Part shown: piece after piece, positions 53,364 to 62,709 of the stretch
Layout of the letters: each line of letters starts with the position of its first letter
Numbering within the stretch: the stretch's first letter is position 1
Assembly (NCBI RefSeq): GCF_009873495.1
Contig: NZ_CP046703.1
Location: 1,302,001-1,366,000 of the forward strand
Direction: 5' to 3'
Length of the DNA stretch: 64,000 nt
From: Nostoc sp. ATCC 53789
GTDB taxonomy: Bacteria; Cyanobacteriota; Cyanobacteriia; Cyanobacteriales; Nostocaceae
The notes under the pieces: model-generated
Told to the model about the DNA's origin: nothing
The model's input: the letters and a program-made list of their open reading frames with translations, nothing else
Databases searched by the model: none
Made by a program: the position numbers and the translations under genes

Positions 53364-54356
53364 TTAGTATTGGTTGACAAGTTGTTGGACATATTGCTTG
53401 GATGAGCCATAGCTTACGATCGCTACATCAAGATCAGCATACTTGTAAAGGTTCAAGGCACGTTGGATTCCTCCAATAATCCAATCGGTTTCGTTGCCAA
53501 ATGCTCCACCACCGAGAAGCGTAAGAAACAATCTGTTGTTTCCATTTCTGATTGAATTCAAGATTGCAGTACAAATAGTTGCCTCATAGGATGCTTCTAA
53601 AACAAGGCGTGCAAATTCCGTCCAAAGATTTGAGGAATGACGAGAGTAGTTAACTGGCAAGGCAGAGCAATAGGCTTGTGAGACTGTATGCTTACAATCA
53701 TTGAGCGTAACTTGCGTACTCCATTGAATGCCGATTCGTAACAACTCTCGCAATCCATCAAGTTCACTCTCGCTTGCGGCTCGAAGTCGATTTGAAATCT
53801 CAACCAAACCGCTATGTGATGCCAAAGCATAGCCGTTTCTCATTTCCCAAAGACGGCTTTTGGAATTTCCCAATGCTACTCCCATATCTGCAAGACAATC
53901 GATTTGGCTTGTTGTTGATTGTCCGGTTTGCCCATTTACGGTTGCAAAGTAGTTTCGATAAATCGTTCCTGCACCAGCCGCGATCGCACAGGCTGGCCCC
54001 TGGGTAGGATCATTCTCATAAATCCCCACGCCACGCTCAGGTGTTACATTTGGAGATACCATTTCAAGCAGATTGAACTGGGAAGCTACTTGAAAAAGCG
54101 CATCAGCATTCGATTCATTTATGTGCAAATGCTGGACGTTGGCAACTATTTCGCGTACCGATATTTTTCCAACCTCATATCCACTCGCATGGACACGTTC
54201 TCTGAGTTCGGCTAAAGACGGTGTTTCCAACTGACCGCAAACCATTACTTTCCCATTCACATGAGATTTCAATACCTTACCGTCAACAGTGATATTCTGC
54301 CAAACCTGTTGTGGGGACTCTTCAGGAAAACCGGTCAATGTTTCAAACCACGTCAT
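53364..54356 (-). CDS. Conserved-looking protein with GGGAFGN motif, function unknown
   Basis: A 330-residue soluble protein. Notable blocks are VASQFNLLEMVSPNVTPERGVGIYENDPTQGPACAIAAGAGTIYRNYF (about 88-136), QAYCSALPVNYS (about 227-238) and the C-terminal FLTLLGGGAFGNETDWI (about 277-293) followed by DVAIVSYGS. Gly-Gly-Gly-Ala-Phe-Gly-Asn after a hydrophobic strand, with a preceding EASYEAT helix, is reminiscent of the phosphate-binding loop of macro-type ADP-ribose folds. I have the impression that this is a widespread uncharacterised family, also in eukaryotes. The ADP-ribose link is inference only. It is monocistronic, with ATG 54356. Confidence 0.75.
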   Translation of the reverse strand: MTWFETLTGFPEESPQQVWQNITVDGKVLKSHVNGKVMVCGQLETPSLAELRERVHASGYEVGKISVREIVANVQHLHINESNADALFQVASQFNLLEMVSPNVTPERGVGIYENDPTQGPACAIAAGAGTIYRNYFATVNGQTGQSTTSQIDCLADMGVALGNSKSRLWEMRNGYALASHSGLVEISNRLRAASESELDGLRELLRIGIQWSTQVTLNDCKHTVSQAYCSALPVNYSRHSSNLWTEFARLVLEASYEATICTAILNSIRNGNNRLFLTLLGGGAFGNETDWIIGGIQRALNLYKYADLDVAIVSYGSSKQYVQQLVNQY

Positions 54357-54455
54357 TGGATAAAATCAAACGACATACATAACTATTTATTGTACGGAAA
54401 GTTTTCGTATAATTTTTTTCTTTTTGAAGGACTTGTTGACTTTCGAGTAGCCGTA

Positions 54456-55421
54456 CTAGGTGTTTGAGGAACTGGCTTGATTAAGAAGGTCAATAGCATC
54501 TTGGTCGAGCTTTATATTGACAGCTTTGATGATATCGTTGAGTTGCTCAACCTTTGTTGCACTAACAATAGGAGCAGTAATGCTGGGATTGGCAATAAGC
54601 CACGCCAGAGAAACTTGGGTGGGAGTAGAATTATAAGTCGTTGCCACCCGATCAATTGCCTCTAGAATTCGCAAGCCACGAGGGTTTAAATATCTTTTTA
54701 CAGAATTACCACGAAGACTAATAGACAAATCTTTTTCTGAGCGATATTTACCAGAGAGAAAGCCACTGCACAGAGAGGAATAGTTAATCACGCCAATTTC
54801 CTGTTCTTGGCAAATTTTTTGTAAATCCTGCTCATAACCATCTCGGTCATACAAATTATAACGGGGCTGAAGGCTTTCGTAGCGAGGATAGCCATGCTGA
54901 CGGCTAATTTCTAATGCCTGTGACAAACGCTCTGCACTATAGTTTGAAGCACCAATCGCACGTACTTTTCCCTGACGAGTCAATTCTGCGTAGGTTTCAA
55001 GAGTTTCTTCAAGTGGAGTGTTTTCATCGTCGATATGCGATTGATATAGATCGATGTAATCGGTTTGTAACCTCTGCAACGAGTCTTCCACAGCTTGTTG
55101 AATGTGTTTACGAGAAAGCCCTTGGCCTCTAACACCCATATCGTTGCCAACCTTAGTTGCAATCACCACTTGATCGCGATGACCGCGCTGCTTGAGCCAT
55201 TTTCCTAAAATTGTCTCAGACTCTCCACCTTGATTTCCTGGAACCCACTTGGAATAGACATCAGCTGTGTCAATAAAATTACCTCCAGCCTCTATGAAAC
55301 TATCTAAAATCTCAAATGAACTATTTTCATCAATAGTCCAGCCAAATACGTTACCACCAAAAGATATTGGTGATACTTCTAGTTCTGAACGTCCAAGTTT
55401 ACGCCTTTGTGTAATGACCAT
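54456..55421 (-). CDS. Aldo/keto reductase
   Basis: A 321-residue AKR with no export signal. It starts RRKLGRSELEVSPISFGGNVFGW and carries the tetrad: D and Y in FIDTADVYSKWVPGNQGGESE, K in VIATKVGNDMG and H in DLYQSHIDD. GVINYSSLCSGFLSGKYR and the Gly-Asn/Ser-Val block are typical of the AKR11/12-like group. It is probably an NADPH-dependent aldehyde or ketone reductase. The upstream region has direct and inverted repeats that may be regulatory. Confidence 0.92.
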   Translation of the reverse strand: MVITQRRKLGRSELEVSPISFGGNVFGWTIDENSSFEILDSFIEAGGNFIDTADVYSKWVPGNQGGESETILGKWLKQRGHRDQVVIATKVGNDMGVRGQGLSRKHIQQAVEDSLQRLQTDYIDLYQSHIDDENTPLEETLETYAELTRQGKVRAIGASNYSAERLSQALEISRQHGYPRYESLQPRYNLYDRDGYEQDLQKICQEQEIGVINYSSLCSGFLSGKYRSEKDLSISLRGNSVKRYLNPRGLRILEAIDRVATTYNSTPTQVSLAWLIANPSITAPIVSATKVEQLNDIIKAVNIKLDQDAIDLLNQASSSNT

Positions 55422-55898
55422 GAGTTTTTTCTTCAGACAGTTTTAGAATTACTATGTGCTAACTTAAATTAAAAATACAGTTAAAAATACAGTATGCTAT
55501 TAAAACTACGATAAATCCATTAATAAACCGTAGTTTAAAAGATAAACGTAGGTTATCACGGAAAATCATTTCAAATCAAGTCTTCTTATCGTTGAGCGTT
55601 CTTCAGCATACTTGTTCTGGATGTTACCACTTACTTGGTCTGCATTAACAGTGTTGGCAATATAGCAATCCTAGCCAATACTTGTTGGATTTTTGGGGAA
55701 AGGGGAAAAACCTTATATATCAAGTCTTACACTCCTTTTCCTGTTACGCTTTTCTCTTTATCCGAGCAGCATTGCAATCCTACTTATTAAACATCTAAGG
55801 AATGGGGATTCACTCCAACCCTGGACAGTAGCCCATCGTAGACATCGCTCAATCACGTTACAATAACTAATTGTTACTAATTAAACGGTAATTTACTT
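55422..55898. other. Gap with operator-like repeats and a family-A element
   Basis: No gene. TTAAAAATACAG occurs twice in tandem near 55468-55492. An inverted repeat AAACTACG (55503-55510) / CGTAGTTT (55529-55536) lies about 80-115 bp before the aldo/keto reductase start. A family-A element occupies 55676-55774. Confidence 0.5.
55676..55774. mobile_element. Miniature inverted-repeat element, family A, diverged copy
   Basis: Ends CAATACTTGTTGGAT and ATCCGAGCAGCATTG are inverted with several mismatches. The flanks CAATCCTAGC (55666-55675) and CAATCCTACT (55775-55784) match at eight of ten positions, an aged version of the 10-bp target duplication seen for the other copies. Confidence 0.6.
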
Positions 55899-56402
55899 AT
55901 GAGTCAACTTGAAAAGATTCAAGCTGAGTATGAAAAGTTTACTGAAGAATTTGAGAGTGTAATCATTAGCACCGTGAACGCCCAAGCAATACCAAATGCT
56001 AGTTATGCTCCCTTTGTAATGGATAATTCCAAAAACATCTATATTTATGTCAGTGGTCTTTCAACTCATACCAAAAATATCTATACCAATCCTCATGTAA
56101 GTGTCTTATTTATCGAGGATGAAGCCAAGAGTAATCTAATTTTTGCCCGTCGTCGTTTGAGTTTTGATTGTACGGCAACTTTGATAGAGCGTGAAACTGA
56201 CAAGTGGAATCAAATTGTTGAGCAATTTCAAGGGCGATTTGGTGAAATTATCGAGGTTTTGCGCGGCTTGTCTGACTTTCGGATTTTTCAGCTAACTCCT
56301 AGTGAAGGGCGTTTTGTAGTTGGTTTTGGGGCAGCCTATCATATTAGTGGCGATAACCTCCATCAACTTGTTCAGATCACAGGAGATAGTAATCAAAAAT
56401 AA
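55899..56402 (+). CDS. HugZ-like / pyridoxamine-phosphate-oxidase-fold protein
   Basis: A 167-residue protein with the split-barrel flavin/heme-binding fold: FESVIISTVNAQAIPNASYAPFVMD, then IYIYVSGLSTHTKNIYTNPHVSVLFIEDEAKSNLIFARRRLSFDCTA and the C-terminal FRIFQLTPSEGRFVVGFGAAYHI. This pattern matches HugZ/HutZ proteins, which bind and degrade heme, more than classical PdxH. The short C-terminal GFGAAYHI with its histidine is typical of HugZ. It may recycle heme iron. No heme importer is adjacent. Confidence 0.82.
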   Translation: MSQLEKIQAEYEKFTEEFESVIISTVNAQAIPNASYAPFVMDNSKNIYIYVSGLSTHTKNIYTNPHVSVLFIEDEAKSNLIFARRRLSFDCTATLIERETDKWNQIVEQFQGRFGEIIEVLRGLSDFRIFQLTPSEGRFVVGFGAAYHISGDNLHQLVQITGDSNQK

Positions 56403-56561
56403 AAAATGAATTATGAATTAGTTTGACTGTATAAAAATTAAATATGAAATAGCTTAGGACAGAAAAATTTTACTTACTCTGATATTTATCGGTAAGCTTA
56501 AATTTATACCTTGTGATTTTGCCTTCGGGTAAAGTGCCATTAAACTATACTTTTTAATTTT

Positions 56562-57449
56562 ATGCTTCAGTTTCAACCTCCTGGCTTTGGACATAAACTT
56601 ATCCATACATCCTTGGGGGCAATGGTTTACTATACCCAAACGAATACACCTTGGGCCTTCGGTGATGCTGAAGATTTACCTCCACTACTGTTTCTCCATA
56701 ACTTTGGTGGTGGGGCATCTGCGTATGAATGGTCTAAAGTTTACCCGGCTTTTGCCTCTAATTACCACATTTTAGCTCCCGATCTAATCGGCTGGGGAGA
56801 ATCGGCTCATCCAGTCCGGGATTATAAAATTAGGGATTATCTCAGCACGATCGCAGAGTTTATCATCGAAACTTGTCGTCAGCCAGTGACGGTGGTAGCC
56901 TCTTCTCTAACAGCCGCTTTTGTTATCCGTCTAGCTATTGTTCAACCCAATTTATTCAAAGGACTGTTTTTGGTTTCCCCATCTGGATTTGATGATTTTG
57001 GGCAAGGTGCTGGACGCAGACTTCCGCTTTCGGTAATCAATACGCCTCTGTTGGACAATTTTATTTATATGCTTGGTGCTGAAAATGAAATTGCAGTCCG
57101 AAATTTTTTACAAAGTTTTCTGTTTGCCAAGTCAGAACGAGTATCTCAAGAAATAGTGGATGCTTATTTAACCTCTGCACAACAACCTAATGCCAAATTT
57201 TCCGCCTTGGCATTTTTACGGGGCGATCTTTACTTTGATCTGAGTTTATATATTCAGCAACTGACAATTCCCACTGTGATGTTTTGGGGAGAGAAAGCAC
57301 AATTTACCAATATCAAACTAGGACAACGCTTGGCCAATTTAAATCAAAGGGCAATTCAAGATTTTTATGCGATCGCAGATGCAGGAATATTACCTCATTT
57401 AGAAATACCAGAAGTTGTCATTGGTCTATTGCAACGATATCTTCGGTAA
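56562..57449 (+). CDS. Alpha/beta-fold hydrolase
   Basis: A 295-residue protein: oxyanion motif FLHNFGGGASAYEW (about 47-60), then ILAPDLIGWGESAHP, nucleophile elbow VASSLTAAFVIRL with the serine near residue 115, and the late catalytic histidine in ILPHLEIPEVV. The elbow is A-S-S-L-T rather than the usual G-x-S-x-G, a variation seen in cyanobacterial members. It is full length and cytoplasmic; its substrate is unknown. Confidence 0.85.
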   Translation: MLQFQPPGFGHKLIHTSLGAMVYYTQTNTPWAFGDAEDLPPLLFLHNFGGGASAYEWSKVYPAFASNYHILAPDLIGWGESAHPVRDYKIRDYLSTIAEFIIETCRQPVTVVASSLTAAFVIRLAIVQPNLFKGLFLVSPSGFDDFGQGAGRRLPLSVINTPLLDNFIYMLGAENEIAVRNFLQSFLFAKSERVSQEIVDAYLTSAQQPNAKFSALAFLRGDLYFDLSLYIQQLTIPTVMFWGEKAQFTNIKLGQRLANLNQRAIQDFYAIADAGILPHLEIPEVVIGLLQRYLR

Positions 57450-57484
57450 CTGGGGATTGGGGAAGACGAGGGGGATGAGGGAAA

Positions 57485-57512
57485 CAAATGACAAATGACA
57501 AATGACAAATGA
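57485..57512. repeat. Heptanucleotide repeat CAAATGA
   Basis: Four tandem CAAATGA/ACAAATG units placed immediately before the convergent metalloprotease stop codon (57513-57515). Confidence 0.75.
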
Positions 57513-60230
57513 CTACTTAGAGAGTAAATGTGCATTTAATGCTTTGGTGATGCGATCGCCAGAAGCTTCTAAATGGGCTAGGGTGTAAATATCAAGGCTT
57601 TCACTCAGTTGTTTGAGTCTGACATCAATAGCTTTTTGCAGTTGGCGCAATTCATACCAAGCCAATGTCCGACCATCTTCAGGTGTATCGGTAGTACCCA
57701 ACATCATCTCTAGCAAAATATTCAGATATTCCCGTTGCAATGAACGACGGATGCTAGAAATTGGCTTTAGTTCTCCTGGGGTTAAGACTTCTGTCCAGAT
57801 GCCTGTTTGCAGGGTATCGAATAGTTCCGGGATAGAAAGTGCTTCCCCAGGGAGAGTTTTTAATTCTATATCTTGTAAACGATTCAGGCGATCGCTGTCT
57901 AATAGCGATCGCAGCACCGCACTTTGAAACTTCAAAATATTTTCGTGAATTGGATAATCAAGGCGGTTGTTAGGTACAGAACTACCCCAATGTTCCCAGC
58001 GTGATGGTGCTAGTTGATTGAGCAATTGTGGTGAAAAACTGAAAGCATTTTCGGCAAATATATACTCTTGCAATTTTGTCAATGCTTGGCGTTGTTTTAA
58101 AAGTGAAACAGGTACAAATGTCCAAGAAGCATTATCACTATTATGGAGACGCAGAAACGATTGTCCACCAATATATTTGGAAAGCAAGGTGGCGTTCCGA
58201 AAATAATATTTAAGCACTCTATTGAATGAGACGCGCAGGTTACTATAGCTTTCTCCTTTTGATAGATAACCCTTATCAAGGCGCTGCCACATAACACGGG
58301 CGTTATCCATTTGCCACTGCGAATAAAGTAGCACATCACTACTCATATCCCAGACATTCGCCAAAGGATTAATGTCCCAAATATCCTCATCAGTTGCATA
58401 AGACAATTCTGGTTGAGGCGACGCTAGTGCAATCTGTTCTAAAAAACTTTTTTCTGATTCTGGAATTATCCCCTCAAGCGCTGCTGATGGGCTTGTTTTA
58501 TAACCATACTCAATTGCCCATTCGTCATAAGGCCCAACAACTCCTGGAAAATAGTCACCTTGCTGTACTCCCTGCGGTGCTATATTCACCGGTAGATAGT
58601 CCATCACCGAACCCACTAAGCCTTTAGTATGAGTGATTTCAGTATTATTTAATTCTTCAGGTGCTAACATTGTGCTGCCATGAAAGTTGTGGCGCAAACC
58701 GAGAGTATGCCCAACTTCGTGAGCTATGAGAGAACGCAAATATTGATGCACATACTCCTTCATCGTTTCACTACTGGCTGTAGTATTTGGCAAAATTGAC
58801 AACGCCAGCTTCCCCATCGCGGCTTGATTTGAAGACTCCATACCATAGCAAAACTCAGAGTCCGGTAGAAGAGAATTATTAACTCCTGGCTTTTGGCTTC
58901 CCCAAAGGGCTTGACATGGATTTTTGCCCACTAAAGATGGATTTACTTCCATCAATGCGTGATATTCTTGCTGAATTGATAGCACCATATTGGCATCTAC
59001 CATAATGTCTGCATCCAATATTTCCCCAGTGAATGGGTTGACGCGCATTGGCCCTCTAGCAAAACCTGCATCTAAAGAGTTGAACCAGCGAATAGTATTG
59101 TAATGTACATCTGCGGGTTGCCAATCAGCATCATCTGGCATTTGCTGTACTTCAATAGCATTTTGAAATCCAGCTTTTTCAAATGCTTTGTTCCACATCA
59201 AAACGCCTTCACGAATCGCATCGCGGTACTCTAGTGGCACAGCATTTTCAATCCAATACACAATTGGCTTTTTAGGCGGAGATAAGGGAGAATTCGGATC
59301 GGATGGCTCTAAATGCCAACGATTGATATAACGTACAAATGATTCATGAGGATTCTTATTAGATAAATCTTGAAAAGCAGTAATAAAATATCCCACTCTA
59401 TCATCAGCAAGTCTGGGAATATAATCATTATTTTCTCTAAGTTGAGAAAAACTGTAGTGTACTTTAAGAGTGAGTGCCCTACTATCAGGTACGGTAACTA
59501 AATTTGCTCCTTCTAATGATGAAAAACCGTAAATAGAATCAATCTCTATATTTTCTGAGAAGCTGTTAACATCACCAAAATATGACTTGTGTGCATCCAA
59601 GTGGTAATCAGCCTGCAAAGAGTATTTCAAAATGGTAGTTAATCCAGGTAAATCCTGCATTAGTAGTTCATTCAGGTTGATCAGAATATTTTCATTCTGT
59701 GGATCGATATTGGCTATTTCGAGTGAATAAAGAACAGAGTCGCTAAATGAACGAGCAAGCGATCGCTGTTCTGGTCTACTTTCTGCATGAAATTTCACAT
59801 TACGCACCACAAAGTGCAATCTATTGTTTACTCGTTGGAAGTAAAAGATAAAATCAGAAAGAGGTAATCCACTATAAATTCCACTTTCCCCAACACCCGA
59901 TTCTAATGTCACTATAGCTAGATAGTTTTTATTTAGCTGTTCTGGTTTAATTTCTAAGTAAATTTTTCCCGAATTATCAGTGCAATAAAGTGTGAAGAGT
60001 CCTTCTACTTTATTTATTCCTTTGACAACCTCATTAAATCGGCAAAAATTTTCCTTTCTATTCTTAGCAAGATCGTTGTCAGTATTTGCTAAGTTTTCAA
60101 CTGCTGGGAGTGCATTTACTTGCTGTGCATCAATATTTGAAAGTTGATTTGCTCCTGCATAATCACTACAGATGAACAAGTTATACAGTAATACTATAAA
60201 GATTGCTAATTTCCTGATCCAGTATTTCAT
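57513..60230 (-). CDS. Secreted zinc-dependent metalloprotease (DUF5117 type)
   Basis: A 905-residue protein with a signal peptide (about 1-27). The N-terminal 330 residues match DUF5118/DUF5117 (YCTDNSGKIYLEIKPEQLNKNYLAIVTLESGVGESGIYSGL). The catalytic domain has the metzincin-like motif HEVGHTLGLRHN (H504, E505, H508, H514). Further on is KGLVGSVMDY, containing the Met-turn. The C-terminal third is helical. Such large bacterial metalloproteases act outside the cytoplasm. It is convergent with the alpha/beta hydrolase, with a heptamer array between. Confidence 0.9.
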   Translation of the reverse strand: MKYWIRKLAIFIVLLYNLFICSDYAGANQLSNIDAQQVNALPAVENLANTDNDLAKNRKENFCRFNEVVKGINKVEGLFTLYCTDNSGKIYLEIKPEQLNKNYLAIVTLESGVGESGIYSGLPLSDFIFYFQRVNNRLHFVVRNVKFHAESRPEQRSLARSFSDSVLYSLEIANIDPQNENILINLNELLMQDLPGLTTILKYSLQADYHLDAHKSYFGDVNSFSENIEIDSIYGFSSLEGANLVTVPDSRALTLKVHYSFSQLRENNDYIPRLADDRVGYFITAFQDLSNKNPHESFVRYINRWHLEPSDPNSPLSPPKKPIVYWIENAVPLEYRDAIREGVLMWNKAFEKAGFQNAIEVQQMPDDADWQPADVHYNTIRWFNSLDAGFARGPMRVNPFTGEILDADIMVDANMVLSIQQEYHALMEVNPSLVGKNPCQALWGSQKPGVNNSLLPDSEFCYGMESSNQAAMGKLALSILPNTTASSETMKEYVHQYLRSLIAHEVGHTLGLRHNFHGSTMLAPEELNNTEITHTKGLVGSVMDYLPVNIAPQGVQQGDYFPGVVGPYDEWAIEYGYKTSPSAALEGIIPESEKSFLEQIALASPQPELSYATDEDIWDINPLANVWDMSSDVLLYSQWQMDNARVMWQRLDKGYLSKGESYSNLRVSFNRVLKYYFRNATLLSKYIGGQSFLRLHNSDNASWTFVPVSLLKQRQALTKLQEYIFAENAFSFSPQLLNQLAPSRWEHWGSSVPNNRLDYPIHENILKFQSAVLRSLLDSDRLNRLQDIELKTLPGEALSIPELFDTLQTGIWTEVLTPGELKPISSIRRSLQREYLNILLEMMLGTTDTPEDGRTLAWYELRQLQKAIDVRLKQLSESLDIYTLAHLEASGDRITKALNAHLLSK

Positions 60231-60728
60231 CCTTTGGCTTTCCAGGTGAAGCAGTTCTTGTATTGAGGAAAAAATGTGGATTAATTTGTCCTCTGTAAGC
60301 CCTGCAAATATCTAGGGATTACGGTATAAATCCACTCAGTCAGACAATATCTCTAGCCTAAAAGTCCTGTGACTATTGATTGTTCTTAGTAGCTATTTAG
60401 GAATTTCCCATCAATTATCTATCTCTTTAGATAGATAATTTTTATAACTAAAGATATATGTTTTTTTAAACTCTATCTGTATTAAAAACCAAATGTAGCA
60501 TTAAAAATGTATTTAGTGCTACATTTGGCAGCCGAAGGAATCTTAAGCATGATTTATAAACAAAGAGTAAGAAATCCTAAAAAAGCTGTTATTGAGCATT
60601 TAAATACTTTTTTAGGATGAATTATGGAGATTTATGGTAATCCCAACTGTTTTCTCACGCGGTCAATTGGTTCTTCCCAATGGTCTTCAAAGCGTTAGCC
60701 CAAAAAAATCAGCTTTTTTACCTAGTTC
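60231..60728. other. Gap with three strong hairpins
   Basis: No gene. Three separate perfect 12-bp inverted repeats lie at 60413-60618 (given separately). The protease promoter must be near 60231-60330. Confidence 0.6.
60413..60618. other. Cluster of three perfect 12-bp stem-loops
   Basis: AATTATCTATCT/AGATAGATAATT at 60413-60440 (4-nt loop, then TTTTTAT hence terminator-like on plus). CCAAATGTAGCA/TGCTACATTTGG at 60489-60528 (16-nt loop). ATCCTAAAAAAG/CTTTTTTAGGAT at 60574-60618 (21-nt loop). Three in 206 bp is far above background and could mark a non-coding RNA. Confidence 0.55.
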
Positions 60729-60968
60729 TCACCCTTTCACCAGGTTGACGAAAATCGCTTTGGTTTGTTGAGGAGCCAAGATGGGATAGAGCAATCTAGC
60801 CAACCACAAACTGATTTGGAGTGATTTGCCGTAATTTTGTGTAGCAGCAAAAGAAAGTACGCCAATCTCTCCCGCATAACTAGTGTCAAAATCGAGCAAA
60901 TAGATTAGTTTAGCAATGTCTTCTAGTTCAGGGCTGATATTTAAAGGTTTTAGTTGATTTTTCACCAT
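60729..60968 (-). CDS. Small conserved-looking protein of unknown function
   Basis: 79 residues from ATG 60968 (MVKNQLKPLNISPELEDIAKLIYLLDFDTSYAGEIG...). The frame is open upstream to 61076, but that part comes from a GTTGGGTGGAG-type dispersed repeat. It is an intact short acidic/hydrophobic protein whose tail is YPILAPQQTKAIFVNLVKG. I recall similar Nostoc proteins of unknown function, without a domain name. No clear partner is adjacent. Confidence 0.55.
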   Translation of the reverse strand: MVKNQLKPLNISPELEDIAKLIYLLDFDTSYAGEIGVLSFAATQNYGKSLQISLWLARLLYPILAPQQTKAIFVNLVKG

Positions 60969-61076
60969 ATAAACCTCGTCTACCTTGAGAACCGTAGTTT
61001 TGTAAGTTGGGTGCAGCGATCGCGTAATCCAACATAAATAAGGTGGTAATGTTGGGTTGCGTTTCACTCCACCCAA

Positions 61077-61649
61077 CCTACATAAATATATCTTTTAAAA
61101 AACTCTAGGTTTCAACATAGATGAGGTTTAATTGACATATTATCCTCCAAAGTAGCCTTGAGGATATTGTCTTAATTGATTAAAATAATAATATCCCATT
61201 ACTACTTTTAATCTTGAAGTAATTTTTGATAAACTTAAATACCCAAATAATCAGATTTTAGAATAGCAATATCAACCAAACTCACTGAGTTTCTGTAAGT
61301 TATAATCACTTGGAATTGTGGGAGTTTTTTAGCATCATGATTTTACTGATTAGATTGACAAGACTTGATAATAGTGAAGTGTAGCCCTTTATCTTATTTC
61401 TCACAACAGTTTAATTTATTTAGCAGTGGCTCTCTCTCGCTTATTATGTAATATATCTAGGGAAAGGCAGCATTGCTCGTTGCTCTTGCACATAAATGAA
61501 TGCAAATATCTATTTATCTCACAAACCACCTCCTCCCCAAGGTTTAAAAAGTATTTCTTCTTTCTAACTGAGTTATGCCTTTTGCTAGAAGGATAATTAC
61601 TTTTTTATAGTTAATGTTTATTTGTACTCAAAAAAACAAGTGAATTGGC
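61077..61649. other. AT-rich gap
   Basis: The first 10 bp continue a GTAGGTTGGGTGGAG dispersed repeat. No coding region, hairpin or known element was noticed in the rest. Confidence 0.5.
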
Positions 61650-62051
61650 ATGATAAATTTGATTTCTAGAAAGATTGGTAACATCAGTTCCATGCTTAAA
61701 GGACTTCAGGTAACACGTTTTTTGGCTGTTGTCCTAGTTGGTTTTCTAGTGCTGACAACGAATGTTAATTATGAGCAGGGGCAGAATGATAAAGGCTTAA
61801 AGGAGAGAGTCCGCGAACAGGTAGAGCAAAATGATGCTGAAAGACCGAAAACAGTAGGGCAGTGGTTTAAGGATGCTCGTGAAACCGAAGATTCTCCTGG
61901 TGAACGACTTCAGAAGATTGGGCAACAGTCAGGAGAAGCCTTTAAAGAGTTTGGAGGTGGATACGTAAAGGGCGCTAAAGACACTGCTAATGATGTAGGA
62001 AACAGTGCAGCACAGACAGGCAAAAATATCTCTAACCAAGTTCGACGCTAA
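61650..62051 (+). CDS. Exported small hydrophilic protein
   Basis: 133 residues from ATG 61650, or 119 from the internal ATG 61692, which better matches a signal peptide start (MLKGLQVTRFLAVVLVGFLVLTTN). The mature part is charged, with ERPKTVGQWFKDARETEDSPGERLQKIGQQSGEAFKEFG and a Gly/Ala/Asn-rich LEA-like tail (GAKDTANDVGNSAAQTGKNISNQ). It resembles cyanobacterial small stress proteins with this R-P-K-T-x-G-x-W motif, but I cannot name the family. An LEA-like protective role in the periplasm is a guess. Confidence 0.6.
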   Translation: MINLISRKIGNISSMLKGLQVTRFLAVVLVGFLVLTTNVNYEQGQNDKGLKERVREQVEQNDAERPKTVGQWFKDARETEDSPGERLQKIGQQSGEAFKEFGGGYVKGAKDTANDVGNSAAQTGKNISNQVRR

Positions 62052-62204
62052 GAAGTTGTTTTAAAAGTGTTTCACTGTAACTTTAGGCACTTCTAATTCT
62101 CCCTAATGCCCTTAAATAACGAATTCTAATACTTGGATAACGCCTTTACCCTTGCTGGTAAAAGATTGTAGCGTTTTATCAGGTACATAAAATATAGGCC
62201 TTTG

Positions 62205-62236
62205 GTAGGGGCGTACAGCTAGCTGTACGCCCCTAC
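62205..62236. repeat. Perfect 32-bp palindrome
   Basis: GTAGGGGCGTACAGCT followed directly by its inverse AGCTGTACGCCCCTAC, with no spacer. It is 153 bp after the stop of the 61650 gene and is of the GTAGGGGCG type of Nostoc intergenic repeats. Confidence 0.8.
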
Positions 62237-62288
62237 TGTGTGTTACATCTAAAAAAATTGCTAATTTTGAGAAGCGTAGGTGGCGTAG

Positions 62289-62380
62289 CAATACTTCTCG
62301 CTTTGTGCATTTTTAACTCGGAATCGGGTTTGGGTTAAAGGTTTTTTCTTTCCCTTTTCCCCAAAACCCGAGAAGTATTG
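62289..62380. mobile_element. Miniature inverted-repeat element, family A, further copy
   Basis: 92 bp from CAATACTTCTCG to CGAGAAGTATTG. The interior GCATTTTTAACTCGGAATCG is shared with the copy at 2994. No target duplication is seen, so one end may have been rearranged. Confidence 0.7.
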
Positions 62381-62625
62381 CACTCCAAAATCCAGATCAA
62401 TACCAGATAAGAAATAACTTTAAGTAATATTTAGGCACTTTGCATAAATAAAGTGAACTATTAAGGCAAGTCATTTATTATTTGCAACTAGTAAAAAACA
62501 CTTGATGTGTAAGCATCGCAGCTTACCGTAGTGGAAAGAAAAGAGTTATGTTTGTTTATACCCACTTATCTAAATCTTATAAGATAATTAAGTATCTTTT
62601 TTTACCAAGAATTGAACATTTTAAT

Positions 62626-62654
62626 AACAGTTAAGTAACTGTTGAATAACTGTT
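62626..62654. promoter_or_regulatory. Operator-like 11-bp-phased repeat
   Basis: AACAGTT (62626-62632), AACTGTT (62637-62643) and AACTGTT (62648-62654) follow one another with 4-bp spacers, so they recur every 11 bp on the same DNA face. The first is inverted relative to the others. It is about 55 bp before the start of the ATPase gene. Confidence 0.4.
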
Positions 62655-62709
62655 TTAAAACATGAAACAATGGGGAGATAGTTAAGGCAGTAAAGAAAAA
62701 AACAGATAG

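Larger units (their letters stand above)
62052..62709. other. Gap with palindrome, family-A element and operator-like repeat
   Basis: No gene. It contains a 32-bp palindrome (62205-62236), a family-A element (62289-62380) and three AACTGTT-type words at 62626-62654, as listed separately. Confidence 0.6.

Noticed and set aside
60969..61076. Upstream extension of the small protein at 60729.
   Set aside because: The 36 extra codons come from a GTTGGGTGGAG-type dispersed repeat; ATG 60968 starts the protein-like part.
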